A DNA stretch of 64,000 bases, from positions 441,501 to 505,500 of the forward strand of contig LUCW03000005.1 in assembly GCA_001586965.3 (NCBI GenBank). Direction: 5' to 3'. Each line of letters starts with the position of its first letter. The stretch's first letter is position 1. The DNA comes from Sphaeroforma sirkka. Its lineage: Eukaryota > Opisthokonta > Ichthyosporea > Ichthyophonida. The notes beneath the pieces are model-generated. The model was not told the origin of the DNA. It ran no database searches and saw only the letters and a program-made list of their open reading frames with translations. Positions 1 to 10,097 of the stretch are shown here, in pieces. A program made the translations under genes and the position numbers.

Positions 1-1170
1 GGGCAGCTGCGTGCCATTGATATAGACATACATATCGTAGAACACTGGAGCCACGCCCGTGTTGGTCACCGTGAAGGCGGTAGCGTCCTTGGTGGCCAGC
101 TGGAGGCCGTACCCCATGCTCTTGGACAGCGTCTGGACATGCTCGCCTGATTTTAATATGTCGGACGTGCCGTTCGGGAGCAAATAGCTCATGTGGCGCT
201 TATCAATGTACCCCTGCGCCTTCTTGAGCGACGTGCTGGTTAGCGCGGGCGTGTTGTTGGCAAACTCGCCTCCAATCACTGACCGCTTCGCCCGGGCCTC
301 CCAGTTGGCGTTCTTGTAGAGCGTGGTAATGTACTCGGGCTCTGCATCGCCGTTGTCCTGCAGGAATGTATCGTAGAACAACCCGAAGCGAGTGTTCTTG
401 CGGAACTTGTCCGAGATCGGCCGCTCCATGTCACCAACCCCCACGCTCAGGGCCATCTGTAGGTCGCCCCCATTGGCCTCCAGCACCTCGGCCATCTCGT
501 CCAGGTAGTCGGCGGTTGGCCAGTTCTCGCCTATCGCGAGGTCCACATACGCCACGTGGAACTCGCTCCAGTAGCCCACACCCCACTGGAAGAGCGAGAC
601 CCGGTTGTCAGCGGCCAGGTGGGCGGCCAGCTTCGCGAGCAGCACCAGGACGCCCTCGCGTACGGTCGCCGACCCCCAGTCTGCGAGATCCGTCTCCCTA
701 CTGGTGTAGTCGGCCGCGCTCTGCATCCAGTCGGGCAGGTAGTTTTCCCCTTTGCCGTTGTTAAAGTACAGCCGCACGATGCAGTTGGTGTCTGTGCCCG
801 CGTCGCCGATGGCCTTGTCGAGCTTTGCAAAGTCGATGGCGGTGCCGCTGTAGCAGTCGCTGCACTTGAGCTTCACGTAGCTCAACGCGCCCTCCTTCGT
901 GAGGCCACAGTGCGGGCTGATCTCGCTGTTGACCACGGGCGTGTTGCTCGAGCCCCCGCCGCCAAAGGCGGACCAGTCAGCGTCTGAGCCACCGGCCGCG
1001 AGCACCACCGCGCCACCCGTGCCGGCGACCATGGACGGGCTGCCGCCCGCGCCGCCGGCACCGGTGGCGCTCGTATCGCCAGACCCTCTGGTCAGGGCCC
1101 AGATGGTGAAGCCAACGCCAACGGCCAGTAGAATGGCAAAAATAACAACTAGTACTACCACGAGTGACAT
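1..1170 (-). CDS. DUF4832/DUF4874-like (TIM-barrel-type) membrane-anchored protein, partial
   Basis: The reading frame opens at the ATG complementary to 1168-1170 and is still open at base 1, so the C-terminus lies outside the window. An N-terminal hydrophobic segment (about residues 3-26) looks like a signal anchor. It is followed by a Gly/Ala/Ser-rich linker and then a globular domain. The globular part contains GVGYWSEFH (around residue 205), which matches the G-x-W-x-E-x-H core of DUF4832-type putative glycoside hydrolases. It is clearly paralogous to the protein at 61284-62654, which has GFGFWSEFH in the same context. Topology predicts a domain facing the ER lumen, virion surface or outside. 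Function in polysaccharide processing is inferred from family resemblance; no substrate can be read from the sequence. It is divergent from the D5 gene, with about 170 nt between the two starts. Confidence 0.7.
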   Translation of the reverse strand, partial: MSLVVVLVVIFAILLAVGVGFTIWALTRGSGDTSATGAGGAGGSPSMVAGTGGAVVLAAGGSDADWSAFGGGGSSNTPVVNSEISPHCGLTKEGALSYVKLKCSDCYSGTAIDFAKLDKAIGDAGTDTNCIVRLYFNNGKGENYLPDWMQSAADYTSRETDLADWGSATVREGVLVLLAKLAAHLAADNRVSLFQWGVGYWSEFHVAYVDLAIGENWPTADYLDEMAEVLEANGGDLQMALSVGVGDMERPISDKFRKNTRFGLFYDTFLQDNGDAEPEYITTLYKNANWEARAKRSVIGGEFANNTPALTSTSLKKAQGYIDKRHMSYLLPNGTSDILKSGEHVQTLSKSMGYGLQLATKDATAFTVTNTGVAPVFYDMYVYINGTQLP

Positions 1171-1274
1171 TTTCTCCCAAAGGCATGTGTGTTAACCAGA
1201 GCAGTCTTCCATTGATCCGCAGTCTTCCACGGACCTCCAGCCCCTCAAAAAAAAAAATGGAAAATATTTTTTGG

Positions 1275-1320
1275 TATATATACCTCACACATTTCAGCAT
1301 TCGAGTCACTTTCACACTAG
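1275..1320 (+). promoter_or_regulatory. Viral promoter: TATA box and TCACTTTCACACT element of the D5 gene
   Basis: TATATATA at 1275-1282 lies about 31 nt before TCACTTTCACACTAG at 1306-1320, which in turn is 18 nt before the ATG at 1339. The same pair at the same spacing precedes other genes in this window (see 6034, 32536, 43798, 60026). Confidence 0.65.
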
Positions 1321-1338
1321 ACAACTTTAGAGTGCACC

Positions 1339-4300
1339 ATGTCCCTCACCGAGTTTGTGTCCTCGCACACTGTGCCCAATGCCTCCGACGCCACCCACAC
1401 GTCCATCGGCAACCCGCCCGCCAAGATCCGCATCGACCCCTCCGAGTGGGACGAGTTCTCTGCGGCGTACCTGTCCACCCTCCGGCTCGGCCACCACCCG
1501 TGCATCGTCGAGCTCCCGACCAAGGGGGTCATGAAGCTCGCCATTGACATTGACATCAAGATGGACGAGGCCGTGCTCGTCCAGGCGGGGTTCTCAGGGT
1601 CGCAGATCGCAGACTTTGCGGGCGTCGACACCGACGGCAACGCCATGCAGGTCGACTTCATGGCGCTGTTTGCCGACCTGCTGCAGGTCGCCGTCTCCAA
1701 TGTCGTCTTTGACTACGATCCCAACCGCTCCGGTCAGGTGGTGTTCTTTGGCAAGAACCGCACCCCACAGCACCCGACGGCCGACGGGACCGTCTACACG
1801 AAGCAGGGGTTCCACGTCTACATGCCCCTCGTGTCCGTCGACTACACGGTCGCAGAGCAGATCGTACAGGCGCTCATCGAGCAGTGCATGCACGCATCCT
1901 GCGCCATCCTCGACTCCATTGTGCTCCACGGCCACGGCGTCGAGCGCCCCTCGGCCACCGAGACGCCGTCGTCGCAGGGCGCCTCGGCCTCGCCCTTTGC
2001 CCGGGCCGTCAACAAGATCATTGACCCCGCCTCGTACCGCGGGAACTGGCTCCTGTACGGGTCCGGCAAGCCCGTGGACGTCGCCAACGGCAACAACGTC
2101 TACCGGTACCTCCGCTCGTTTGGCTGGCGCGACACCATGTCCAAGGAGTTTGCAACCATTGGCCTCCTGCAGGAGCAGCTCGTAAAGTTTGGTGGGGCCC
2201 GGTTTGCCACGCCCGACCCCGCGGACCCAACCCTGTTCTTTGAGATCTCGCGCGTCTACACGTCACCCCACACCCATGTAATGACGCCCATCGAGACCTC
2301 TAACCGCCTGCAGATCTCGCGGCGCAACTACCAGTACGCCGCGTTCCAGGACCAGGACGCCGAGACCTCGCCGGAGCTCTTTGACGAGGTGGCCACGCTG
2401 GTGGGGCTGCTGGCCCGTGGTCGGGCAGACGGCTACGAGGACTGGTCCTACGTGATCTGGGTCATCTACAATGCCACCAAGGGGGCCAAGTATGGTCTTG
2501 AGTTGGCACACACGTTCTCCAAGCGGTCGCGGCACAAGTACAACTCGGAGGCCGTGGACCAGCGCTGGGCGAACTCGGGGCGGTCCGGCCTGTCCCTGCA
2601 GACTCTGCACAACCTGGCGCGCGAGGACAACCCGGAGCGGTACGAGGCCCTGCTGGGCACCTCGCGCGAGATCCTCAACAACATTAAGCAGATCATCAAC
2701 ACGGACCTCATGGAGAGCGTCGAAGGTGCGTGGATCGGCGCCTGCATCCTGCCGCTGTTCAAGGACAAGATCCGCATCTTCAAGGACGGCTACACGTACA
2801 TCTGCATCAACGGCCTGTGGAAGAAGGACCGGTTCACCAACAAGGCCAACACGGAGCCGGTGCACCTCAAGAGCGCGCTGACCAAGATCCTCAACCACGT
2901 GTACTTCCAGCTGGCCACCAACGGCGAGCACTCGGTCACCTACGAGAAGCTGCGGGACTTTGTGCACAGCCAGCTGGACGTCATGCTCAACTCGCAGCTG
3001 GTGTCGTTCCACTATCTGGGTGTTGAAGACTTTATGGTCGAGTACCGCGCGCACCTCGACGCGCTGCCGGCGAACGACGTGTCGCTGCCGGACTACGTGT
3101 CTGGTGTGGACTCACTCAAGATGTCCGAGGCCGAGTGCTTCACGGACGAGGGCGATGTTGACGAAGGCAAGGTCGCCAAGCGGCGGGCCATGTTCCTGAG
3201 CGGCCGGACGTTCATCATCAAGCGCCTGCTCAAGGCGCTGCCGCGGGCCATCCCGAACATAATTTCCATCATGTACCCCGACCTGACGTACAACGACTAC
3301 CCCAACATGAACGAGAACATTGCGGGATTCACCAACCACCTGGTCATCGACTACACCACGCGCGAGATGCGGGAGCTGCTGCCGAGCGACAACATGTCGC
3401 AGCTGTTTGCAGTGGACCTCATCGACTACACGGCCACGCAGGACCCCGTGAAGCAGGAGAACCTGCGGCTGGCGTGGCTGTGGCTCGAGACCATGTTCAC
3501 GGACCCTGAGCTGCGGCGCTTTGTGATTGACCTGTACAGCGACATGTTCCGTGGCGGCAACCCCCGCAAGCAGGTGGAGAACCTGATTGGGGCCGGGAAC
3601 GGCGGCAAGAGCTCGTTCGAGAAGGTCATTGAGTCGATCTTTGGCGACTTTTACGGCAAGCTGAACCCCAGTGTGCTGTTCAGCACAAACTGCGACGGCG
3701 ACGCGGCCACCACGGGGCTCAATGTGCTTGCGACGGGTGTCCGCCGCCTGTCGTGTGACGAGGCGCGCCCCGACAAGCCGGTCAACTTTGTGCTCATCAA
3801 GCTGCTGACCGGCAACGACAGCCTGTCGCTGCGGCCGCTGTACTCGGAGAGCTCGACGTACAAGAACATGAGCAAGCTGGTCATGATCATGAACGAGAAG
3901 ATTGACAGCGGCGGCGCCGACGCAGCGTACTTTAACCGCGTTCTGACGATCGGGTTCACGTCCACGTTCACCAAGGACGCGCCGCCCACGCGGGCGGAGC
4001 AGGTCCGGACGCGCAAGTTCCCGGTGAATGCGCAGTTTGACACGGAGATCCTGCCGAAGATCCTGGAGCCGATAGCCTTCATCTTTGCGAAGCGGGCGCT
4101 GTCGAAGCGGGGTGATATTGACGACGTGCCGCCGCCCCGGTGTGTGCTGCAGCTGTCGACGGACATGAAGGAATCGGCGCAGATCCTCGAGAGCTGGGTG
4201 CGGGCGAACTTTAAGGTCATGGAAGACAACAGCATTGAGAAGCGGTGCTGCGAGATCCAGCCCATCTATGTGCAGTACAAGGAGCACATCTCGGACATCC

Positions 4301-4764
4301 AGGGTGGACGGGGACGGCCGCTGAAGAGAGATGTGTTCCTGCAGCGCATGGCAAACTGCCTGGACGTGCCGGCGCCGGCGATCAACGAGACGCACTGGAA
4401 GGGCGTCTTCTGGTGCCGCGAGAGCGCCGAGCGACAGACGAGCCAGCTGGAGAGCCTCGGGTATATCGTGACCTCGTTTGACTCGTCGGACACGGTAACC
4501 TACGAGGCACTCAAGTACGTGCGGGCGCCGCGGGAACAGGTCAGTTTGTCTTTTGTTTTTGTTTTTGTGTATGGTGCTAGTCTATTGTGCAGAGCCCAAG
4601 ACCTAATCACCGCCATGTAATTTAATTTACAGGTCTCGGAGTGCGTCGTCTCCCGTGCCGACAAGCGGGGCGGGGAGATCCTGGAGGCGCGGCGCCCGCC
4701 AAAGTTCATTAAGCGGAAGCCGTTCCAGCCCCCGTCGTCGTCGCTGGGCATCCTCAAGAAATGA
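1339..4764 (+). CDS. D5-like primase-helicase (AEP primase + SF3 helicase), spliced
   Basis: Core replication protein: primase plus SF3 DNA helicase of the poxvirus D5 / NCLDV family. Exon 1 is 1339-4539 and exon 2 is 4633-4764, giving about 1110 residues. The primase part shows an acidic IDIDI motif near residue 70 and GFHVYMP near 158, both typical of archaeo-eukaryotic primases. A PriCT-like segment follows (around 375-435). The helicase part has Walker A GAGNGGKSS near 752, a CDEA acidic motif, sensor MIMNEK near 849 and an Arg-containing YFNRVLTIGF near 865. A winged-helix-like C-terminal domain comes last (about 975-1030). The stop found when the intron is retained falls inside the intron, and splicing restores a basic C-terminal tail ending GILKK. 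Transcription starts from a clear TATA/initiator pair. High confidence in family; the intron is inferred from consensus sites. Confidence 0.93.
4540..4632 (+). other. Spliceosomal intron, D5 gene (93 nt, phase 0)
   Basis: Donor CAG|GTCAGT at 4540 and acceptor ATTTACAG| ending at 4632. A branch-point-like CTAAT lies around 4602-4606. The intron is T-rich against a GC-rich exon background. Exon 1 ends exactly on a codon boundary, and 44 codons follow in frame to TGA at 4762-4764. Unspliced RNA would end at TAA 4618-4620. Confidence 0.8.
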
Positions 4765-4989
4765 GACTAGACACAAGTAGTGATAGTTGGATCAAATAAT
4801 AAATAAATAAACCCTAAACCTTAAAAATGAGTTTGTGTCACCAGTACCGGGGAGGCGCGTGAAGCGTGTACGTGTCTGGAGTATGACAATAGCCTCCGGA
4901 GCCGACATCGATGCCGGAGATTCCGGCATCGATGTCGGCACCCCCTGTGTCCCGTGGGGTGTAAGCCCCTGGTATGGAGTACAGAGCCG

Positions 4990-5860
4990 GGTCTTCTCAC
5001 CAGGGGTGGCAGACAACACAACATCCCTTCCCAGGGGTGCCGCGGCCTTCTCGCCAGGAGTGCCGGCCCTTCTCCCAGGGGTGAGAGACAACACAACATC
5101 CCTTCCCAGGGGTGCCGCGGCCTTCTCGCCAGGAGTGCCGCGGCCTTCTCGCCAGGGGTGGCAGACAACACAACATCCCTTCCCAGGGGTGCCGCGGCCT
5201 TCTCGCCAGGAGTGCCGGCCCTTCTCCCAGGGGTGAGAGACAACACAACATCCCTTCCCGGGGGTACCGCGGCCTTCTCGCCAGGAGTGCCGCGGCCTTC
5301 TCGCCAGGGGTGGCAGACAACACAACATCCCTTCCCAGGGGTGCCGCGGCCTTCTCGCCAGGAGTGCCGGCCCTTCTCCCAGGGGTGAGAGACAACACAA
5401 CATCCCTTCCCAGGGGTGCCGCGGCCTTCTCGCCAGGAGTGCCGCGGCCTTCTCGCCAGGGGTGGCAGACAACACAACATCCCTTCCCAGGGGGTGCCGC
5501 GGCCTTCTCGCCAGGAGTGCCGGCCCTTCTCGCCAGGGGTGGCAGACAACACAACATCCCTTCCCGGGGGTGCCGCGGCCTTCTCGCCAGGAGTGCCGCC
5601 CCTTCTCCCAGGGGTGAGAGACAACACAACATCCCTTCCCAGGGGTGCCGCGGCCTTCTCGCCAGGAGTGCCGCCCCTTCTCCCAGGGGTGAGAGACAAC
5701 ACAACATCCCTTCCCGGGGGTACCGCGGCCTTCTCGCCAGGGGTGGCAGACAACACAACATCCCTTCCCAGGGGGTGCCGCGGCCTTCTCGCCAGGGGTG
5801 GCAGACAACACAACATCCCTCCCCAGGGGTGCCGCGGCCTTCTCACCAGGAGTGCTAGGG
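4990..5860. repeat. GC-rich minisatellite array
   Basis: Tandem blocks mix three modules: CAACACAACATCCCTTCCC, GGGGTGCCGCGGCCTTCTCG and CAGGAGTGCCGSCCCTTCTC. They alternate in compound units of roughly 57-80 bp with point variants. Many unit lengths are multiples of three, so long frames stay open on both strands; I regard these as artefacts. The stretch 4765-4990 before the array and 5860-6030 after it hold no convincing gene. Confidence 0.9.
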
Positions 5861-6033
5861 GCTCGAGGGCCCCGCGAGGCTCTAGAGAGGGAGAGAGTGC
5901 CCTGGGGTCTACGGCTGCGGTGCCCTGTCCGGTGTCCGGTGGCAGGCGGCACGAGAGAGTAGAGAGATTGAGAGGGAGAGATAGAGGTAATAAAAAAAGT
6001 ACAAAATTTCAAAATCTGCGCTCTGGCGAAAAG

Positions 6034-6083
6034 TATAAAATTGTACACCTTTCAAAATATTATTCACTTTTACACTAATCACT
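6034..6083 (+). promoter_or_regulatory. Viral promoter of the Zn-repeat nuclease gene
   Basis: TATAAAA at 6034-6040 is followed 29 nt later by TTCACTTTTACACTAATCACT starting at 6063. The ATG is at 6091. Same architecture as at 1275, 32536 and 43798. Confidence 0.65.
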
Positions 6084-6090
6084 TTCAAAA

Positions 6091-7407
6091 ATGCCTAAGG
6101 CTCGCAAGAAATGTCATCACGGTCGTCAGGAATATTCCTGTGTCCCTTGTAAGGGAGCTGGAATCTGTCAACACGGTAGTCGGAAATCACGCTGTGTGCC
6201 GTGTGGGGGGAGCGGGATTTGTGGACATGGTCGTCAGAAATCACACTGTACAGTCTGTGGGGGAGCTGGAATCTGCCAACACGGTAGTCGGAAATCACGC
6301 TGTGTGCCGTGTGGTGGGAGCGAGATTTGCAAACACGGCCGTCGAAAATCACAATGTGTGCCTTGCCGTGGGTCGCAGGTCTGTGGACATGGCCGTCAAA
6401 AATCAGAATGTGTGCCTTGCCGTGGGTCGCGGGTATGTGAGCATAGTCGTATAAAATCACAATGTGTGAGGTGTGGGGGATCGCGAGTCTGTAAGCACGG
6501 TTGTCAGAAGTCACAATGTGCGCCATGTGGGGGGAGCGGGGTTTGCGAACATGGGCGTCGGAAGTCACAATGTGTACCGTGCATGCCGCTTGACGTGGCC
6601 CTCGAGAAGAATCTCGTCTGTGTAAGGTGCAGCGACCGCTCTTCGACACTGTACTGCGAGGTGTGTCAGCCTGGTATCGACTGGTCCGACGAGTTCATCC
6701 TGGACCTCATTATCCGCAACACCACCAAGGTCCCGTTCCAGAGACACGTCACCCTCGGTGGAGTCGGCTGTGTCGATGGGGTCCTGAACAGCGCCGGTAA
6801 GCCCAAGGTCGCCTTCCCGGACCTGTCGGTCGACACCGGCGAGAGAGTGGTCTTTGCCTGTGCGGACGAACGAGGTGGCCATAGGGGGTATGAGGAGCTC
6901 TGTGAGCTCGCGCGTCTCCACGTCCTCGCCTTTGGGACCGACTCGGGGCGCCCCCACCTCATCGTCCGCGTCAACACAGACCGCATTAAGACGAACTACC
7001 GCGCCATCGCGCAGATAATTCGCAACATGCTGACAGTGCCGCTCCCGGATACCAGTGGCCCCTTCGTCCAGTATGTGGACTATCCGGTCGCCAACAAGCA
7101 CATGGCAAACGTAAAGGACCACGGAGACTCACTGGTTTTCCTTGGGAACATCACAGACATGGGCGGTGTGCCGATTGACGCCGACCTGGCCGCAATGTCG
7201 TTCGAGGACTTTGTGGAGCTACCCGAGGACGCGGTCGTCCTGTCTGCCGAGTGTGCGCTACGCGAGCCCGTCTGCCGGCGATACATTCGCAAGAGCATTT
7301 GCCAGCGACCAACGACGGCCATCGGTGAAATCATGTGTGAGCGCTGCAAGAAGAAGGAGGGCAAAGTGACATTTATTCTGACCAGCACTGGTAAAGTGCA
7401 GATCTAG
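6091..7407 (+). CDS. Cys/His tandem zinc-repeat protein with nuclease-like C-terminal domain
   Basis: Protein of 438 residues. Residues about 5-165 are eight or nine repeats of the form C-x2-C-x5-C-x-H-x6-C (for example CVPCGGSGICGHGRQKSHC), probably zinc-binding. Such repeats are common in giant viruses, oomycetes and algae. A further CxxC pair (CVRC, CEVC) leads into a globular domain. Its segment FPDLSVDTGERVVF, followed by DERGGHRGYEELCELARL, resembles the acidic core of the restriction-endonuclease-like domains that often follow these repeats; part of the usual catalytic E-x-(D/E) signature is altered. A final CRRYIRKSICQR and CERCKKKEG form a Cys-rich tail. A role in nucleic-acid binding or cleavage is inferred. 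It has its own TATA/initiator promoter; downstream genes are on the other strand. Confidence 0.8.
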   Translation: MPKARKKCHHGRQEYSCVPCKGAGICQHGSRKSRCVPCGGSGICGHGRQKSHCTVCGGAGICQHGSRKSRCVPCGGSEICKHGRRKSQCVPCRGSQVCGHGRQKSECVPCRGSRVCEHSRIKSQCVRCGGSRVCKHGCQKSQCAPCGGSGVCEHGRRKSQCVPCMPLDVALEKNLVCVRCSDRSSTLYCEVCQPGIDWSDEFILDLIIRNTTKVPFQRHVTLGGVGCVDGVLNSAGKPKVAFPDLSVDTGERVVFACADERGGHRGYEELCELARLHVLAFGTDSGRPHLIVRVNTDRIKTNYRAIAQIIRNMLTVPLPDTSGPFVQYVDYPVANKHMANVKDHGDSLVFLGNITDMGGVPIDADLAAMSFEDFVELPEDAVVLSAECALREPVCRRYIRKSICQRPTTAIGEIMCERCKKKEGKVTFILTSTGKVQI

Positions 7408-7703
7408 GTGGTGTTTAGTTGTTAGTTTAGTGTACATTAGTGTTAGTTAGAGTTTTTGCCGACGGCGGCCGGGGGGTGGGAGGTGATTCCATACGTTGCA
7501 TCACAGCATTCGCAACATTTTTTATAATAAAAAATCTCCCGTATCATGTGGTGTGGCAAAGTCCGACCAGAACCCCAAGAGGGTCCAAGGAGCGTTTCGA
7601 GAAGTGAGACTAGAGAGAAGAGTATAAGTATGGTAGAGTAGTTGTAATAACAAAAAATTTTATTGGTTTTTTTTTTCTGGTGTACATGTTATATCCATAT
7701 ACT
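7408..7703. other. Intergenic, no gene seen
   Basis: Region between two convergent genes. It contains an AT-rich TTTTTTATAATAAAAAATC block near 7520 and a T-tract near 7665, which could serve as 3' end signals for the flanking genes. No start codon with a plausible small protein was found. Confidence 0.5.
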
Positions 7704-8753
7704 CTACTGGAGCTTGCGTCTCTTGGTAGAAGGCGCCTGCATAGCATACTCGAGTAGACGGTCACGTGTATTGTCGTACTTCTTGTTCAATTCCCCATAC
7801 TCACGGCGAGCATCTTCAGATGCGCGTCGTGCACTGGCGAGCTCCACCTTGGCTTCCTCAAGTGCCTCGCGTAGTGTCTGCTCTCGATCTTGGGCAGCCT
7901 TCAGGTCCCGGTGGACCAGTGCATTCTCGCCGACCAAGTGGTCGACGTTCACACTCTTGGCGCCAAGCTCGCGAGACTCATTGTAGAGCTGGTCCACCAG
8001 TGCGTCGGCCATGCTGGCTGGTACACAGAACACCTCTCTTTGCTTCTTGAGTGGGAACCGGACGGTCGCCGAGTGCTTGCTGACAATGTCTGCGATCGCA
8101 GCCTCGGCGGCGGCGATTTTGCACTGGTGGATGTACATCGCAAATGTGAGAGTGGAGCCGGGAAAGCCGTTGCTGTGCTCGCCAAGCCTACGGTAGAGGT
8201 TGTCGCTTCTCCCGAACTTGTAGACGCGGTCGTCGTCTGCAACACCCTGGGGGAGAGTGTCACACTGACGCTTCAAGTCCTGGACTGTGCCGATGTAGAT
8301 CAGGTACACGCCCCCTGGGATGGGTGAGCCCACGTTGGTGCCACGGAGTGACAGCTGTAGGGACGGGGCAGACAACTCAACAATCTTGGCTACGTCTTTG
8401 GTTGTGTAAGCAGCAACCAAGTCCATCGCCCACTCAGCATACTCGGTTGCCTGGCCACGCTTGGTAGACAAAATGTAGTGTATAAACCCAAATGTGTCAA
8501 CGTAGACAACGAGTGTCCCGTTGATTCTGATTTTGACGCGGTTGTTATTGGGGGTGGTACCGAAGACAGAGGACGATTTTGTAACACCGACGAGCTTAGC
8601 AATATCACTCGCAGAGAAGAATGTCCCTGATGCTGAGCGGTCACCAACCACGTGGATTGAGGACAGTTCCACGGCGCTGGAAGTGTCGGTCTCGATGGTA
8701 GGGGGACATTGTTCAATGATGCGCCATTCGGAGGTGGAGGTTGGAGTATCCAT
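7704..8753 (-). CDS. MSV199/KilA-N-like + GIY-YIG (T5orf172-like) + coiled-coil protein
   Basis: Protein of 349 residues in three parts. Residues about 30-135 resemble the MSV199/BRO N-terminal DNA-binding-type domain (IHVVGDRSASGTFFSASDIAKL). Residues about 165-265 form a GIY-YIG-like module: PGGVYLIYIG, then VYKFGRSDNLYRRLGEH and REVFCVP, supplying the GVY, Y-x-G, Arg, His and Glu positions expected of the fold. The remainder is a charged coiled coil ending in TKRRKL, possibly nuclear-localising. Paralogues lie at 16892-17971 and 40001-41134, with part-only derivatives at 13990, 45577 and 47666. Such proteins are expanded in entomopox- and iridoviruses. A role as nuclease or in regulation is inferred. 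Confidence 0.8.
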   Translation of the reverse strand: MDTPTSTSEWRIIEQCPPTIETDTSSAVELSSIHVVGDRSASGTFFSASDIAKLVGVTKSSSVFGTTPNNNRVKIRINGTLVVYVDTFGFIHYILSTKRGQATEYAEWAMDLVAAYTTKDVAKIVELSAPSLQLSLRGTNVGSPIPGGVYLIYIGTVQDLKRQCDTLPQGVADDDRVYKFGRSDNLYRRLGEHSNGFPGSTLTFAMYIHQCKIAAAEAAIADIVSKHSATVRFPLKKQREVFCVPASMADALVDQLYNESRELGAKSVNVDHLVGENALVHRDLKAAQDREQTLREALEEAKVELASARRASEDARREYGELNKKYDNTRDRLLEYAMQAPSTKRRKLQ

Positions 8754-8847
8754 GTTGCTGATGTAGATGACATTTTATAAGACACGATATGCGAGATTGT
8801 GATTTTGATTTTTTTTTTTTGACCCAGAGGGGGTAGCTATTTTAGCT

Positions 8848-9620
8848 CACAGGGGGTGCCGTATTGCGGCACAGGGGTCCGCATTGCGGCACAGGCGGGG
8901 TGCTCGCCGTATTGCGGCACAGGGGTGCCTATATTGCGGCACAGGGGTGTCGCATTGCGGCACAGGGGTGCCATATTGCGGCACAGGGGGTCGCATGTGC
9001 ATTGCGGCAGGGGGGTCTCATGTGCGGCACAGGGGGCATATTGCGGCACAGGGGGCCGCATTGCGGCACAGGGGGCGCCGCATGTGCGGCACAGGGGGTC
9101 GCATCATGTGCGGCACAGGGGTCCGCATGTGCGGCTGGGGGTACCGCATCATGTGCGGCACAGGGGTCTCATGTGCGGCACAGGGGGCCCATGTGCGGCA
9201 CAGGGGTCATCATGTGCGGCACAGGGGTGCTCATGTGCGGCACAGGGGCGCCATCATGCGGCACAGGGGGCGTCGCATGTGCGGCACAGGGGGCCCGTCA
9301 TGTGCGGCACAGGGGGGGTGCATCATATGCGGCACAGACCGCATCATGCGGGCACAGGGGTGTCGCATGTGCGGCACAGGGGTGCCATATTGCGGCACAG
9401 GGGGCGTCGCATGTGCGGCACAGGGGCGCCATATTGCGGCACAGGGGCGCCGCATATTGCGGCACAGGGGTGCCGTATTGCGGCACAGGGGTGCCATTGC
9501 GGCACAGGGGGGTGCCGTATTGCGGCACAGGGGGTGCCGTTCCACAGCACAGGGGGTGCCCTTCCACAGCACAGGGTACACCCTTCCACAGCCCAGGGTA
9601 TGCCGTTGTACAGCACAGAG
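8848..9620. repeat. Minisatellite array, GCGGCACAGGGG-based
   Basis: About 35 imperfect units of roughly 17-25 bp built on GCGGCACAGGGG followed by variable TGCCGTATT, GTCGCATGT or similar. The 3' end degenerates to CCACAGCACAGGG and then CCACAGCCCAGGG, as expected of old edge units. Frames open across the array are repeat artefacts. No gene is supported between 8760 and 9700. Confidence 0.9.
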
Positions 9621-9702
9621 TACACCCTTCGTTTATGATGAGGCCGTGTGAAAAAGTGAATTGTGCGGCTGGCGTCTTGCCGGACAAGGGCAGGTACAAA
9701 AC

Positions 9703-10011
9703 ATGATCGACATTGTAACCACCGACACAGACTCCGACAGCGAGGACGAGACCTGTCTCCTCGAGCGCTGGCTCGACAAGAACCTCAAGATGGCCCCGGC
9801 CGTGTGCATCCCCGTGGATTGCGTTTACACCGAGTATGCCGCGGACTGCTACGACGCCAGCACATCTCCCATGTCCAAGGAGCGTTTCCTGGATACGCTG
9901 GTGGCGCATTTTGGGATCGCCCGTCCACGTGCGGAGGAGGACAGCAACCTCTGTGGCGTCGCCTGGCAGGCGACCGGCTACTGCCCCCCGGGCTGGAAAA
10001 AAAACGAATAA
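9703..10011 (+). CDS. Small protein resembling a stand-alone D5 C-terminal winged-helix domain
   Basis: Protein of 102 residues starting MIDIVTTDTDSDSED. After an acidic leader, the segment VYTEYAADCYDASTSPMSKERF, read in two parts, aligns by eye with the C-terminal region of the D5 protein of this window (IYVQYKEHISD then PLKRDVFLQRM). Both match the general Y-x-x-Y ... P-(L/M)-(S/K)-(K/R)-x-x-F pattern of winged helices that follow phage and viral SF3 helicases. It lacks any helicase or primase motif. It could be a captured DNA-binding domain or a regulator; the resemblance is weak to moderate and needs a profile search. It lies 86 nt before the glycosyltransferase gene on the same strand. 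Confidence 0.6.
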   Translation: MIDIVTTDTDSDSEDETCLLERWLDKNLKMAPAVCIPVDCVYTEYAADCYDASTSPMSKERFLDTLVAHFGIARPRAEEDSNLCGVAWQATGYCPPGWKKNE

Positions 10012-10097
10012 CCGAATCGTGCCAACACATCTTTATAGTGTACAAAACACAACAAACAATATCCAAACCCCCAAACACCCAAACACCAAACCCAAAC

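Noticed and set aside
3112-4395. 427-codon antisense frame in the D5 gene
   Set aside because: Fully inside a confirmed helicase-primase coding region.
4821-6048. Long open frames on both strands across the 5-kb minisatellite (up to about 420 codons)
   Set aside because: They are translations of a tandem repeat whose unit is a multiple of three; several frames are open at once and none has a plausible start region or non-repeat domain.
8837-9909. Overlapping frames through the GCGGCACAGGGG array, encoding Cys/Gly/His-rich repeats
   Set aside because: Three forward frames give equally repetitive products; the array is non-coding minisatellite.
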